Assembly (NCBI GenBank): GCA_963698565.1
Contig: CAVORH010000020.1
Coordinates: 238,317-302,316, forward strand
Length of the DNA: 64,000 nt
Origin: Sva-07 sp963698565
GTDB lineage: Bacteria > Actinomycetota > Acidimicrobiia > Acidimicrobiales > Ilumatobacteraceae
Direction of reading: 5' to 3'
Made by a program: the position numbers and the translations under genes. Below, piece after piece: positions 45,010 through 52,814 of this stretch. Numbering within the stretch: position 1 is the stretch's first letter; each line of letters begins with the position of its first letter. The notes below the pieces were generated by a model. That model worked only from the letters and a program-made list of their open reading frames with translations, made no database searches and was not told where the DNA came from.

Positions 45010-47372
45010 AGATCCTCCTGTCCTGGCTCAACGAGTACGGCGACTTCGGCGACCCGACCGACCCCGATGCCGTCACCCGGGTCACCGATGCCCTGACCGC
45101 GCTCGGCCTCGAGGTCGACTCGGTCACCACGGTCGGCGAGACCGTTCCCGGGGTCGTGACCGCACGCGTCCTCCGCCTCCAACAGCATCCCGACGCCGCC
45201 AAGGTCCAGCGGGTGTACGTCGACGCCGGCGACGGCCACGAGCGCCACGTGTGGTGCGGTGCGTTCAACATGGCGGAGGGCGACATCGTCCCGCTGGCCA
45301 CGCTCGGTACGACGATGCCCAACGGCATGACGATCGAGCGGCGGGGGATCCTCGGTATCGACTCCGAGGGCATGCTCTGCTCGGCGAGCGAGCTCGGCCT
45401 CGGCGACGATCATTCCGGCATCCGCATCCTGCCCCCTGACGTGCCACTCGGGCGTCCGTACGGCGAGGCGCTCGGGCTCAGCCTCGACGTGTTGATCGAC
45501 GCCGACGTCACCCGCAATCGTCCGGACTGCTGGGGGTACGTCGGGGTCGCACGCGACCTGGCCGCCAAGCTCGGCGTCGAATTCCGGCCGCCGACACCGA
45601 CGCTCACGGTGAGCGGGGCCGAGCGCACCGCCCCGGTCGAGATCGTCGACGGTGACCGGTGCGGTCGCTTCACCTCGACGGTGATCTCCGGCATCGAGGT
45701 CAAGCCGTCGGCCGACTGGATGGCGCAGCGCCTCACTGCGGCCGGGATGCGGCCGATCAGCAACGTGGTCGACGTCAGCAACTACGTGATGCTCGAACTG
45801 AACCAACCCAATCATGCGTACGACCTCGACACGCTGGGCGGGGGCGGCTTCCGTGTCCGTCTGGCGACCGAGGGCGAGCAGCTCACCACCCTCGACGGAG
45901 AGGCCCGCACCTTCACGCACGACGATCTGTTCATCTGCGACGCCAACGACGTGCCGATCGGTGTGGGTGGCATCATGGGTGGCCTCGACACCGAGATCAA
46001 CGACGCCACCACCACCGTCGCGCTGGAGATGGCCTGGTTCTCGCTCGTCGGGATCGGCCAGACCGTCACCAGAACGAACCTTCGCTCGGAGGCGTCTGCC
46101 CGCTTCGAGCGCGGCGTCGATCCGTACGGGATGCCGTTGGCGATCGCCCGGTTCGTCGAACTGCTGTCGGAGACGTGCCCTGACCTCGTCGTGCACGCCG
46201 GGGCCGTCGATGCCCGGAGCGACCACCTGCCCCCGGAGCACCGTTCGGTGCCGGTGCGCATCAGCGCGGTCAACCGCACGCTCGGAACCGATCTCGTCGC
46301 CGACGACCTCCCCGGACTGCTCGACCCGATCGGGTTCACGGTGTCCGGCGACGGCGACACCCGCGACGTCGTGCTGCCGTCGTGGCGGCTCGATTCGACC
46401 GAGGAGATCGACGTGATCGAGGAGGTCGCTCGTCACTTCGGCTACGACCGCCTCGGCAAGACGGTCCCGAAGTCGGTCGTGCACGGCGAGCTCAGCGTCC
46501 GCCAGCACCGGCGTCGTCTCGCCCGCCAGGTGCTGCTCGGCCTCGGCATCTCCGAGGCGATGCCGAACCCGTTCCTCGCTCCCGACACCCTCGCCAAGGC
46601 GGGTCTTCCGTCGGAGGCGCTGCGGATCAGCAACCCGCTGGTCGCCGAGGAGAGCGTGCTGCGCACCTCGTTGCGGCCCGGACTGCTCCGTGCGATCGCC
46701 TTCAACGAGTCGCACCGCCGTACCGGCGTGGCGCTGTTCGAGATCGGCCACGTGTACCCGCCGGCCGAGGGCGAACTGCCGGGGGAGTACGAGGCGCTCA
46801 CGGTCGTCCTGGCCGGACGGGAAGCACCGGCAGCGATGGCCGTCTGGCGTGAACTCGCAGCCGCGCTCGGGACCGGCGCCCGCGTCGACCAGTCGAAGGT
46901 TCCCGCAGGCCTGCACGCCACTCGGTCGGCCACGCTGCAGGCCGGTCGTGATCCTCTCGGCGCCGTGGGGGAAGTGGCCCCCGAGGTGCTCGAGGCGTTC
47001 GAGGTCAGCGAACGCGTGGCGATCCTCGAGCTCGATCTCGATCAGATGCTCGACCGGGAGCCCAAGCCGACGCAGTGGAAGCCGACCAGTCGGTACCCGT
47101 CGAGCGACCTCGACCTCTCGTTCGTCGTTCCCGAGGACATCCCGGCCGAGCGTGTCGAGAAGGCGGTACGCCAGGGAGCGGGGAAGCTGCTCGTCGACGT
47201 CGACCTGTTCGACGTCTACCGCGGCGAACGTGCCGCCTCCGGGACGCGGTCGCTCGCATATCGCGTACGGCTGCAGGCCGCTGATCGGAACCTCACCGAC
47301 GCCGACATCGCCGACGTGCGGCGTGGCGTCGAGACCGCGGCGACCAAGCTCGGCGCCCAGCTCCGGAGCTGA
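45006..47372 (+). CDS. pheT: Phenylalanine--tRNA ligase beta subunit
   Basis: Structural and editing subunit. The 788-residue protein has the N-terminal VKILLSWLNEYGDFGDP, the OB-fold tRNA-binding domain (WCGAFNMAEGDIVPLA), B3/B4 editing and B5 domains, the catalytic-like DVIEEVARHFGYD region, and a C-terminal anticodon-binding ferredoxin-like domain (TSRYPSSDLDLSFVVPED). Length is standard. GTG overlaps the pheS stop. In mycobacteria argC follows soon after; here a 5.4-kb accessory stretch intervenes. Confidence 0.97.
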   Translation: MKILLSWLNEYGDFGDPTDPDAVTRVTDALTALGLEVDSVTTVGETVPGVVTARVLRLQQHPDAAKVQRVYVDAGDGHERHVWCGAFNMAEGDIVPLATLGTTMPNGMTIERRGILGIDSEGMLCSASELGLGDDHSGIRILPPDVPLGRPYGEALGLSLDVLIDADVTRNRPDCWGYVGVARDLAAKLGVEFRPPTPTLTVSGAERTAPVEIVDGDRCGRFTSTVISGIEVKPSADWMAQRLTAAGMRPISNVVDVSNYVMLELNQPNHAYDLDTLGGGGFRVRLATEGEQLTTLDGEARTFTHDDLFICDANDVPIGVGGIMGGLDTEINDATTTVALEMAWFSLVGIGQTVTRTNLRSEASARFERGVDPYGMPLAIARFVELLSETCPDLVVHAGAVDARSDHLPPEHRSVPVRISAVNRTLGTDLVADDLPGLLDPIGFTVSGDGDTRDVVLPSWRLDSTEEIDVIEEVARHFGYDRLGKTVPKSVVHGELSVRQHRRRLARQVLLGLGISEAMPNPFLAPDTLAKAGLPSEALRISNPLVAEESVLRTSLRPGLLRAIAFNESHRRTGVALFEIGHVYPPAEGELPGEYEALTVVLAGREAPAAMAVWRELAAALGTGARVDQSKVPAGLHATRSATLQAGRDPLGAVGEVAPEVLEAFEVSERVAILELDLDQMLDREPKPTQWKPTSRYPSSDLDLSFVVPEDIPAERVEKAVRQGAGKLLVDVDLFDVYRGERAASGTRSLAYRVRLQAADRNLTDADIADVRRGVETAATKLGAQLRS

Positions 47373-47411
47373 TGGCGGCCCCGGAATCCATCGCTGGAGA
47401 TCGTCGTGGGG

Positions 47412-48482
47412 TCAGAGCGAGTCGGCGAACCCCTTGATGTCGCGAATCGTGGCGTGCCACACGTCGGGCATCGCGTCGAGGAAGAGGCAGTCGCCGGCGT
47501 GGCAGGTGCCGTTGACCGTACGACTGACGGCGCTCACGCCGGCGTCGAGCAGCTTGCGGTAGTACACGAGCCCCTCGTCGCGCAGCGGATCGAGTTGGTT
47601 GACCGAGATCACGTGCGGCGGTAGCCCGACCAGGTCGTCGGTGGAGGCGTGCATCGGCCACGCGAGCGGGTTGGTGGCGTTGGCGCCGTCGGGGTCGTAC
47701 GTCTTCGCCAGTGCGCCCATGTTCTCGACGTTCAAGAAGTAGTTGTCGTTCTCGAACAGCGAGGTGAGCTCGGTCGGCGGGTCGGCGTAGGCGCCGGAGA
47801 TGTACGGGCACTGGGCGTAGACCCCGGCGATCTCGTCGATCCAACCGTCCTGCTTCGCCTTCAGCGCAGTGGCGATCGACAGGTTGCCGCCTCCGGACTC
47901 ACCCGAGATGACGATGCCCGACACCCCGAGTGCCGATCGATTCGCGACCACCCACTGCGCTGCGCTCGCGCAGTCGTTCAGACCGGCCGGGAACGGATGC
48001 GGCCCCAGCTTTCCCGCCGAGTTGCGGAATTCGACGCCGACCACGACCATGCCGGTCGCGGCGAGGTCGTCACGCCACTTCACGTAGCTCTCCCCGGTGG
48101 CGCTCAGGATCGCCATCCCGCCGCCGTGGGTGTGGACCACGCACGGCACCGGCCCCTGCGCCCCGTCCGGTCGGTGGATGTAGAGGGTGATCTGGTTGCC
48201 ATCGACACCGACGATCGTCTCCTCCGACCGCTCCACGCCGGTCGTGGGAGCGGCGTTGGCCGTCAGCAGGCCGCCGACCGCCGCGAAGCCCTCCTCCGCG
48301 AGGAGTGCGTACTCGAGCAGTTCGGCGATCGGCGTGGCAGCGGTGACCGGTGTGGGCGGCGGTGCGACGTCGAGCCCGATCGGACCCATGGCGGCGACCA
48401 TGCGCGGGTCTGCCCGAGGATCGTCGCGGATGTCGAGGTCCGGGTTGCCGAGGCGGCCGGGCAGGAGGGGTGACGTGGACAT
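47412..48482 (-). CDS. Alpha/beta hydrolase, HSL-type esterase/lipase
   Basis: A 356-residue serine hydrolase of the hormone-sensitive-lipase group. The oxyanion loop is CVVHTHGGGMAIL (HGGG), the nucleophile is in VISGESGGGNLSI (GESGG), and an Asp-x-x-x-Asp-x-G region reads NQLDPLRDEGLVYY with a late His in GTCHAGDC. No signal peptide is evident, so it acts in the cytoplasm on an unknown ester. An AAAGGAGC site precedes the ATG. Confidence 0.85.
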   Translation of the reverse strand: MSTSPLLPGRLGNPDLDIRDDPRADPRMVAAMGPIGLDVAPPPTPVTAATPIAELLEYALLAEEGFAAVGGLLTANAAPTTGVERSEETIVGVDGNQITLYIHRPDGAQGPVPCVVHTHGGGMAILSATGESYVKWRDDLAATGMVVVGVEFRNSAGKLGPHPFPAGLNDCASAAQWVVANRSALGVSGIVISGESGGGNLSIATALKAKQDGWIDEIAGVYAQCPYISGAYADPPTELTSLFENDNYFLNVENMGALAKTYDPDGANATNPLAWPMHASTDDLVGLPPHVISVNQLDPLRDEGLVYYRKLLDAGVSAVSRTVNGTCHAGDCLFLDAMPDVWHATIRDIKGFADSL

Positions 48483-48588
48483 GGCGACGGGCTCCTTTCG
48501 AGAGGTGGAGCGATCTTCGCGCCACGGTTCGTCGTGCGGCGACACGGGGCGCGCCACACCCGTTTGACAGGGCTGGGACACTGGAGGC

Positions 48589-48978
48589 ATGACCGCTCCT
48601 GGCGAAACCGATCTCGATGCGATGCTGGCGTCGCTCGCCGTCGATCGTCGGCCTGGCGTGTTCACCTACATCGCCGTCGAGATCCCGACTCCCGGGCTCC
48701 TGGCATCGGCGCACGCGATCGTCAAGGAGGGTCCGCTGACGACGGTCGTGCTCCCGGTCGAGGCCGCCGAACGTGCGGGCCAACTCGTCACCGTCCGGTT
48801 CGCGTGGCTCAGCCTGACCGTGCAGTCGAGTCTCGAAGCGGTCGGCCTCACCGCGGCGATCAGCGAACGGCTCGCTCGCCTCGACATCCCCTGCAACATC
48901 CTGGCCGGCTACCACCACGACCATGTCCTCGTGCCGGTCGAACGCGTCGACGACGCGATCGACGCCCTCACCGCCTGA
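48589..48978 (+). CDS. ACT-domain protein
   Basis: A 129-residue small protein with one ACT-like fold: VFTYIAVEIPTPGLLASAHAIVKEGPLTTVVLP, then FAWLSLTVQSSLEAVGLTAA and a final strand pair around ILAGYHHDHVLVPVERVDDA. ACT domains usually bind amino acids and regulate enzymes; no catalytic domain is fused. Close relatives are described only as ACT-domain proteins. A GACACT hexamer lies six bases before the ATG, so it may be leaderless. Confidence 0.68.
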   Translation: MTAPGETDLDAMLASLAVDRRPGVFTYIAVEIPTPGLLASAHAIVKEGPLTTVVLPVEAAERAGQLVTVRFAWLSLTVQSSLEAVGLTAAISERLARLDIPCNILAGYHHDHVLVPVERVDDAIDALTA

Positions 48979-48988
48979 CGCACCAGCG

Positions 48989-50350
48989 TCAACCCCGCTG
49001 CCTGGCACGCTTCGCTGGTGTGAGACCGCCGGTGTCTGCACCGGTTTCTCGTGCGATGAACTCCCAGAATCGGGCGGCTCGATCCGCCGTCGGTGGGCCG
49101 ACGGGGGTTTCGGTCTGGTCGTAGATGCAACGGACGAAGCCGGCTCCGGCGGTCACCTGTCCCGCTGCGCTCCGGGCGTCGCCGGCCCACGCCCACGCAC
49201 CGCCGTCGAACGCCACCGGTCGTCCGATCGCCTCCAGGTCGTGGTCGAGGCCACCCATCCAGGTGCCGCCGCCTCGACGCTCGTCACCGACGGCCACGAT
49301 GTCGGCTTCCAGCTGAGCGGAGGTGCGCCCGATGTCGTGGCCGGCGACGATCAGGTCGTTCACGAGGACCATCGGGATGCCGGCGCCGCGGGCGATCGTC
49401 ATGATGCCCGCGCCGAACCTCGGGTTGAGTTCCGTGGGCCAGAAGCCGTCGTCAGCCACGACGCCGTCGACCGTGAACGTGCCACGGAAGCCGACGTCGT
49501 TGCGGAGTTGCTCTCCGGCGCGACGAGCGATCGACCGCATCTGCTCTCGGACGGTGGGCGTCGGGTCCCAGTACGTCGCGCACCCCGCGTAGACGAACTC
49601 GTTGCCTCGGCGCAGCGTCACCATCTCGACGGGTCTGAGCACCGCCACGCCGTCGGGCAGAACGATGCCGTGGATCGAACACGGGATGCCTTCCAGGAAG
49701 GGCATCACGCGCACGGCGTCGCACACGGTTCGCAACCGGGCCATCGCTCGGTCGGTGGAGGTGTCGTCGGTCACCCAGTGGGTCTGGTGTGCACCGCCGT
49801 GGAATCCCTCGCGGGCGTCGGCTGCCCACACGGTTCCGGAGCCACGGTCGATCGAACGGGCGGCTGCGACAGCCTCGCCGAGCGGCACGACGACGCTCTG
49901 CTGGCGCCCGATGCCGGCCCGGTCCCAGAACGCGTCGACGACCACCTTGTCCTCCAGCGCGACCCACTCCGGGCGCCGATGGGCCAGCAGGGGCCGGCCG
50001 GCGAGGTCGCCGGTCACCGCGAGGAACGTCCCCACGACGATCGCCTCGCGGTCAGGGTCGAAGCGATCCAGTGCGTCGACCATCTCCGGAGTGGGATCGG
50101 CGAGGGTCCGGTCGGCGGCGTGGATCCGCTCCATCTCGGACAGACCGCCGGGTGGCTCGACGATCACGGTCGGGACGTCGGGCTGCGCTCCCGCGCCGCG
50201 CCCGTCCGTCGCGACCACCAGGAGTCGATCGACACCGACCGACCGGAGCAGTTCGACGTGCTCGGTCCAGGAGGCACCCTTCGCACCGGCGAGGACGACC
50301 GATCGACCGTCGAACACCCGGCGCAGCGGGTCGATCCACCACTCGTCCAT
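48989..50350 (-). CDS. ATP-grasp domain protein of unknown function
   Basis: A 453-residue protein with an ATP-grasp ligase fold. An N-terminal Rossmann-like domain (SVVLAGAKGASWTEHVELL) precedes the central nucleotide-binding part. Metal-binding Glu and Asn lie in GFWPTELNPRFGAGI, the typical E-x-N-P-R end. Such enzymes join a carboxylate to an amine or thiol. The substrate and partner are unknown. It is divergent from the ABM-like gene and converges on the ACT gene. Confidence 0.7.
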   Translation of the reverse strand: MDEWWIDPLRRVFDGRSVVLAGAKGASWTEHVELLRSVGVDRLLVVATDGRGAGAQPDVPTVIVEPPGGLSEMERIHAADRTLADPTPEMVDALDRFDPDREAIVVGTFLAVTGDLAGRPLLAHRRPEWVALEDKVVVDAFWDRAGIGRQQSVVVPLGEAVAAARSIDRGSGTVWAADAREGFHGGAHQTHWVTDDTSTDRAMARLRTVCDAVRVMPFLEGIPCSIHGIVLPDGVAVLRPVEMVTLRRGNEFVYAGCATYWDPTPTVREQMRSIARRAGEQLRNDVGFRGTFTVDGVVADDGFWPTELNPRFGAGIMTIARGAGIPMVLVNDLIVAGHDIGRTSAQLEADIVAVGDERRGGGTWMGGLDHDLEAIGRPVAFDGGAWAWAGDARSAAGQVTAGAGFVRCIYDQTETPVGPPTADRAARFWEFIARETGADTGGLTPAKRARQRG

Positions 50351-50356
50351 CGTCGG

Positions 50357-50366
50357 ACCGTAGCGT
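50357..50366. promoter_or_regulatory. Shared symmetric -10 for two divergent leaderless genes
   Basis: ACCGTAGCGT holds TAGCGT on the plus strand (50361-50366, seven bases before GTG 50374) and TACGGT on the minus strand (50362-50357, six bases before ATG 50350). The two hexamers share the central TA. Confidence 0.6.
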
Positions 50367-50373
50367 CCGAGGC

Positions 50374-50661
50374 GTGTTCGAGATCATGACGTTTCGGTTG
50401 GCGCCCGGCATCGACGAGCAGGCGTTCCGCGCCGTCGATGAGCGGGTGCAGGTCGAGGTGGCCTACCACCAGCCCGGCTTCCTCCGGCGTTCGCTCGGTC
50501 GCCACACCGACGGGCGCTGGCTGGTGCTCACGGTGTGGGCCACCAGCGATGATGCCGCTACCGGCCGAGCCGCGCTCGATGCGTCACCGCTCGGCGCTGA
50601 GTTCCTCGCGCTGCTCGAACCCGGCAGCGTCGTCGTCGAACGGTTCGACGGCGTCGGCTGA
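50374..50661 (+). CDS. ABM-like dimeric alpha-beta barrel protein
   Basis: A 95-residue protein resembling antibiotic-biosynthesis-monooxygenase-like ferredoxin folds: VFEIMTFRLAPGIDEQAFRAV, a mid segment QPGFLRRSLGRHTDGRWLVL, and a C-terminal strand SVVVERFDG. Catalytic residues cannot be assigned; many such proteins are of unknown function. It starts seven bases after a -10-like hexamer. Confidence 0.6.
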   Translation: MFEIMTFRLAPGIDEQAFRAVDERVQVEVAYHQPGFLRRSLGRHTDGRWLVLTVWATSDDAATGRAALDASPLGAEFLALLEPGSVVVERFDGVG

Positions 50662-50662
50662 C

Positions 50663-51049
50663 CTACTGCTGGACGAGGACGAGCGGGTTTCCCTCCGGAT
50701 CCTCGATCGATGCGATCGTCGGACCGCCGGGCACGTCGAACGGTTGCGACACGACGGTCCCACCCAACGCCGGCACCCGCTCGAGCGAAGCTGCGAGCTC
50801 CCGTACCTGGATGTACAGCGCGAATCCGCTCCGTTCGGCGCGACGCATGTGCCCGGCGGGTCCCGGCTCGGGCCCACCGAGGCCACTCGGGAAGTTCATG
50901 ATCGGGCCGTCGCCGATCGGCCAGTTGAAGAGTTCCCCGTAGAACGCGCGCTGCGCCTCGGGATCACGCGCCAGGATCTCGAAGTGCACCAGTGGGCGCG
51001 CCCAGTCGGGTGCGGAGCTGGGGACGGAGAGTCGTGCATCGTCGGCCAT
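50663..51049 (-). CDS. VOC/glyoxalase superfamily protein
   Basis: A 128-residue protein of the vicinal oxygen chelate fold. The start RPLVHFEILARDPEAQRAFY and the GELFNWPIGDGP segment are typical of the bleomycin-resistance/glyoxalase group. The C-terminal IASIEDPEGNPLVLVQQ carries the usual terminal metal Glu or equivalent region. Substrate unknown. ATG 51049 is fixed by TACCGT seven bases upstream. Confidence 0.8.
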   Translation of the reverse strand: MADDARLSVPSSAPDWARPLVHFEILARDPEAQRAFYGELFNWPIGDGPIMNFPSGLGGPEPGPAGHMRRAERSGFALYIQVRELAASLERVPALGGTVVSQPFDVPGGPTIASIEDPEGNPLVLVQQ

Positions 51050-51056
51050 CCCCGCG

Positions 51057-51062
51057 ACGGTA
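51057..51062 (-). promoter_or_regulatory. Candidate -10 (TACCGT) for leaderless VOC gene
   Basis: On the minus strand TACCGT ends seven bases before ATG 51049, matching the pattern upstream of uppP and the D-aminoacylase gene. Confidence 0.45.
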
Positions 51063-51083
51063 GGCCGGTGCCGTCGACCGCCG

Positions 51084-51620
51084 TCAACCGGGTCGGTCGA
51101 GACGCAGGATCTCGTGCAGCCGATCGTGTGCAGGGTTGTCCGGGTCGAGCTCACCACGAGCGACCAACGTGAACCCGGCGCGCAGCAGCGCCCGCCACGA
51201 ACGTTCGTTGGCAGAGTTCACCGGAACCACGAGATGTGTCAGCCAGGGATCGTGCGACCACACGAAGTCGACGAAGTCGGCGATCATCCGGCTCCCGACA
51301 CCTCGGCCGACCTGCCCGGGGTCACCGACGAGGTAGTCGATCGAGCCGGCACCTTCACCCACCGGGTACACGGCCTCCATCTCCTCGACGTACTCGGGGT
51401 AGTCGACGAAGTGGCAGTACTGGATCACGCCGATCGGGGCCCCGTCGAGCACGGCGATCCAGTCCTCGGCCGGTTCCTCGCCGTCGATGGTCGGTCCGAA
51501 GTCGGCCTCGAGTGCGTCGCTGTCGTGTTCGTGGTTCCACCACTCGGCGACGTGTGGTGCGGCCAACCACTGCGAGAGGATCTCGAAGTCGTGGCGACTC
51601 AGGCGCCGGAAGGTGAACAC
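51084..51620 (-). CDS. GNAT acetyltransferase, AAC(6')-like
   Basis: A 178-residue acetyltransferase resembling the aminoglycoside 6'-acetyltransferase and IucB-type group: FRRLSRHDFEILSQWLAAPHVAEWW, WIAVLDGAPIGVIQYC, the acetyl-CoA loop DYLVGDPGQVGRGVGSRMIADFV, and VVPVNSANERSWRALLRAGF. Similarity to resistance enzymes does not show that it acts on antibiotics. Starts at GTG 51620. Confidence 0.75.
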   Translation of the reverse strand: MFTFRRLSRHDFEILSQWLAAPHVAEWWNHEHDSDALEADFGPTIDGEEPAEDWIAVLDGAPIGVIQYCHFVDYPEYVEEMEAVYPVGEGAGSIDYLVGDPGQVGRGVGSRMIADFVDFVWSHDPWLTHLVVPVNSANERSWRALLRAGFTLVARGELDPDNPAHDRLHEILRLDRPG

Positions 51621-51647
51621 GTGTGAATCACCTGGGGCCGAGTGGGT

Positions 51648-51971
51648 TCAGCGGACGTTGGTGCGGGCGGTCGGGACGGCATCGAGGCGAGCCGGGTCGA
51701 TCGGTTGCCCGGTCTCCTCGTCGATGCCGTACGTGCCCAGTTCGATGCGTCGGAGCGCCGCATCGATCTCGGCGATCGCGTGGGCGAGATCGGAACGGAG
51801 GTTGAGCTCGATGGTGGCGATCGTGGTGTCGGCTCCGGCGTCACCGCCGAGCATGTCGATCGGTCCGTCACCGACCCGTTCGTGCTCGACGTCGTCGAGT
51901 TGACGTTGCAGCTTCGTGCGCTCCTCGAGCAGGCGGGTTCGGGCGTCGTCCAGGTTCGGCATCGGCGTCAT
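51648..51971 (-). CDS. DksA/TraR-like coiled-coil protein lacking zinc cysteines
   Basis: A 107-residue protein with the N-terminal coiled coil of the DksA/TraR family (ARTRLLEERTKLQRQLDDVE). The C-terminal part GTYGIDEETGQPIDPARLDAV has the family layout with every zinc Cys replaced; no Cys is present in the whole protein. Cys-less DksA proteins are known in other bacteria. A role in RNA polymerase regulation is inferred only. Confidence 0.72.
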   Translation of the reverse strand: MTPMPNLDDARTRLLEERTKLQRQLDDVEHERVGDGPIDMLGGDAGADTTIATIELNLRSDLAHAIAEIDAALRRIELGTYGIDEETGQPIDPARLDAVPTARTNVR

Positions 51972-52019
51972 CGTTGCACCCGGGGCTCGGCGGAGTCCAG
52001 CACGAACGACCGGTTCGGC

Positions 52020-52057
52020 GATGAGCGAGTCCCCCGTATGTGGGGACTCCGCTCATC
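52020..52057. repeat. 38-bp palindromic element, copy 1
   Basis: Arms GATGAGC (52020-52026) and GCTCATC (52051-52057) bracket GAGTCCCC and GGGGACTC, which also pair, leaving one bulged base and a short loop. Together with copy 2 it lies in the gap between yqgE and the DksA-like gene. Confidence 0.75.
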
Positions 52058-52090
52058 GGTGGGCCGGGATCTGGCAGCAGGCGTCGAAGT

Positions 52091-52128
52091 GATGAGCCAA
52101 ACCCCCGCATGCGGCGGATTCGCTCATC
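52091..52128. repeat. 38-bp palindromic element, copy 2
   Basis: Same arms GATGAGC (52091-52097) and GCTCATC (52122-52128) and the same 38-bp length, with a different, also partly paired centre (AACCCCCGC and GCGGCGGATT). It starts 71 bases after copy 1. The pair resembles repetitive extragenic palindromes. Confidence 0.75.
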
Positions 52129-52146
52129 GGGCTGGCGTGTCGGCGG

Positions 52147-52716
52147 TCAGTTGGCGCTGAGGTCGTCGGGAGCGTTGGCCAGCCAGGCCAGTCGCCCTGG
52201 CTGGCGGCGCAGCACGGTACGCCACAGCTCGTCGGGGTCGTCGGAGAACACGTCGCCGGGCTCGGAGTCGAGCACCAACCAGGCGCCGGCTTCGATCTCA
52301 CCCTCGAGCTGGCCCGGCCCCCAGCCGGCGTAGCCGCGGAACACCCGGACCCCCTTCACCTCGGCGGCGACCAGCGCCGGATCGGCCGTGAGGTCGGCGG
52401 AGGCGATCGTGCCGACGATGGGGGACAGGTAGTCACCGTTGTCGTGGAGGGGCTCGGTGGTCTCGGCCAATGCGATCAACGCGGATTCCTCCACAGGGCC
52501 CCCGGTGAAGACCGACGACGGCGCGGCCTGGAGGTCGATCCACCGGTCGAGGGGTTCGTCGAGTGCCTCGTAGCTCGGCCGGTTGATCACGACGCCGATC
52601 GCTCCCTCGTCGTGGTGCTCGAGCATGAAGATCACCGTGCGATCGAAGTTGGCGTCCTCGAGTGGGGGCGTGGCGACGAGGAGACGACCCTTCGTCGGCG
52701 GCGTACCCGGAATCAT
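52147..52716 (-). CDS. YqgE/AlgH family protein
   Basis: A 189-residue DUF179 protein of unknown biochemical role. It has KGRLLVATPPLEDANFDRTVIFMLEH, IGVVINRPS, VFTGGPVEESALIAL and VFRGYAGWGPGQLEGEIEAGAW, the four family signatures. ATG 52716 is preferred since CAGACT lies six bases upstream; GTG 52722 is two codons earlier. Divergent from argC. Confidence 0.9.
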   Translation of the reverse strand: MIPGTPPTKGRLLVATPPLEDANFDRTVIFMLEHHDEGAIGVVINRPSYEALDEPLDRWIDLQAAPSSVFTGGPVEESALIALAETTEPLHDNGDYLSPIVGTIASADLTADPALVAAEVKGVRVFRGYAGWGPGQLEGEIEAGAWLVLDSEPGDVFSDDPDELWRTVLRRQPGRLAWLANAPDDLSAN

Positions 52717-52778
52717 GTTCACAGTCTGCCCGACTCGGCTGCGTCCCGTGGTCGAATCATTGGACTTCGGCCGCAGGG

Positions 52779-52807
52779 TTGCATGAACATCCGGAAAGAT
52801 GTATGTT
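52779..52807 (+). promoter_or_regulatory. argC promoter (TTGCAT, 17-bp spacer, TATGTT)
   Basis: TTGCAT at 52779-52784 and TATGTT at 52802-52807 are separated by 17 bases. ATG 52815 follows the -10 by seven bases, so the arg transcript is probably leaderless. Both elements lie inside the ArgR-type boxes. Confidence 0.6.
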
Positions 52808-52813
52808 CATGCA
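52780..52813 (+). promoter_or_regulatory. Tandem ArgR-type (ARG) boxes over the argC promoter
   Basis: Box 1 TGCATGAACATCCG (52780-52793) covers the -35 and box 2 TGTATGTTCATGCA (52800-52813) covers the -10. They start 20 bases apart, as at carA. The outer halves TGCATGAACAT and ATGTTCATGCA are perfect inverted repeats. The TGCAT-N4-ATGCA pattern fits actinobacterial ARG boxes as known from the literature. ArgR is encoded in this operon. Confidence 0.7.
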
Positions 52814-52814
52814 G

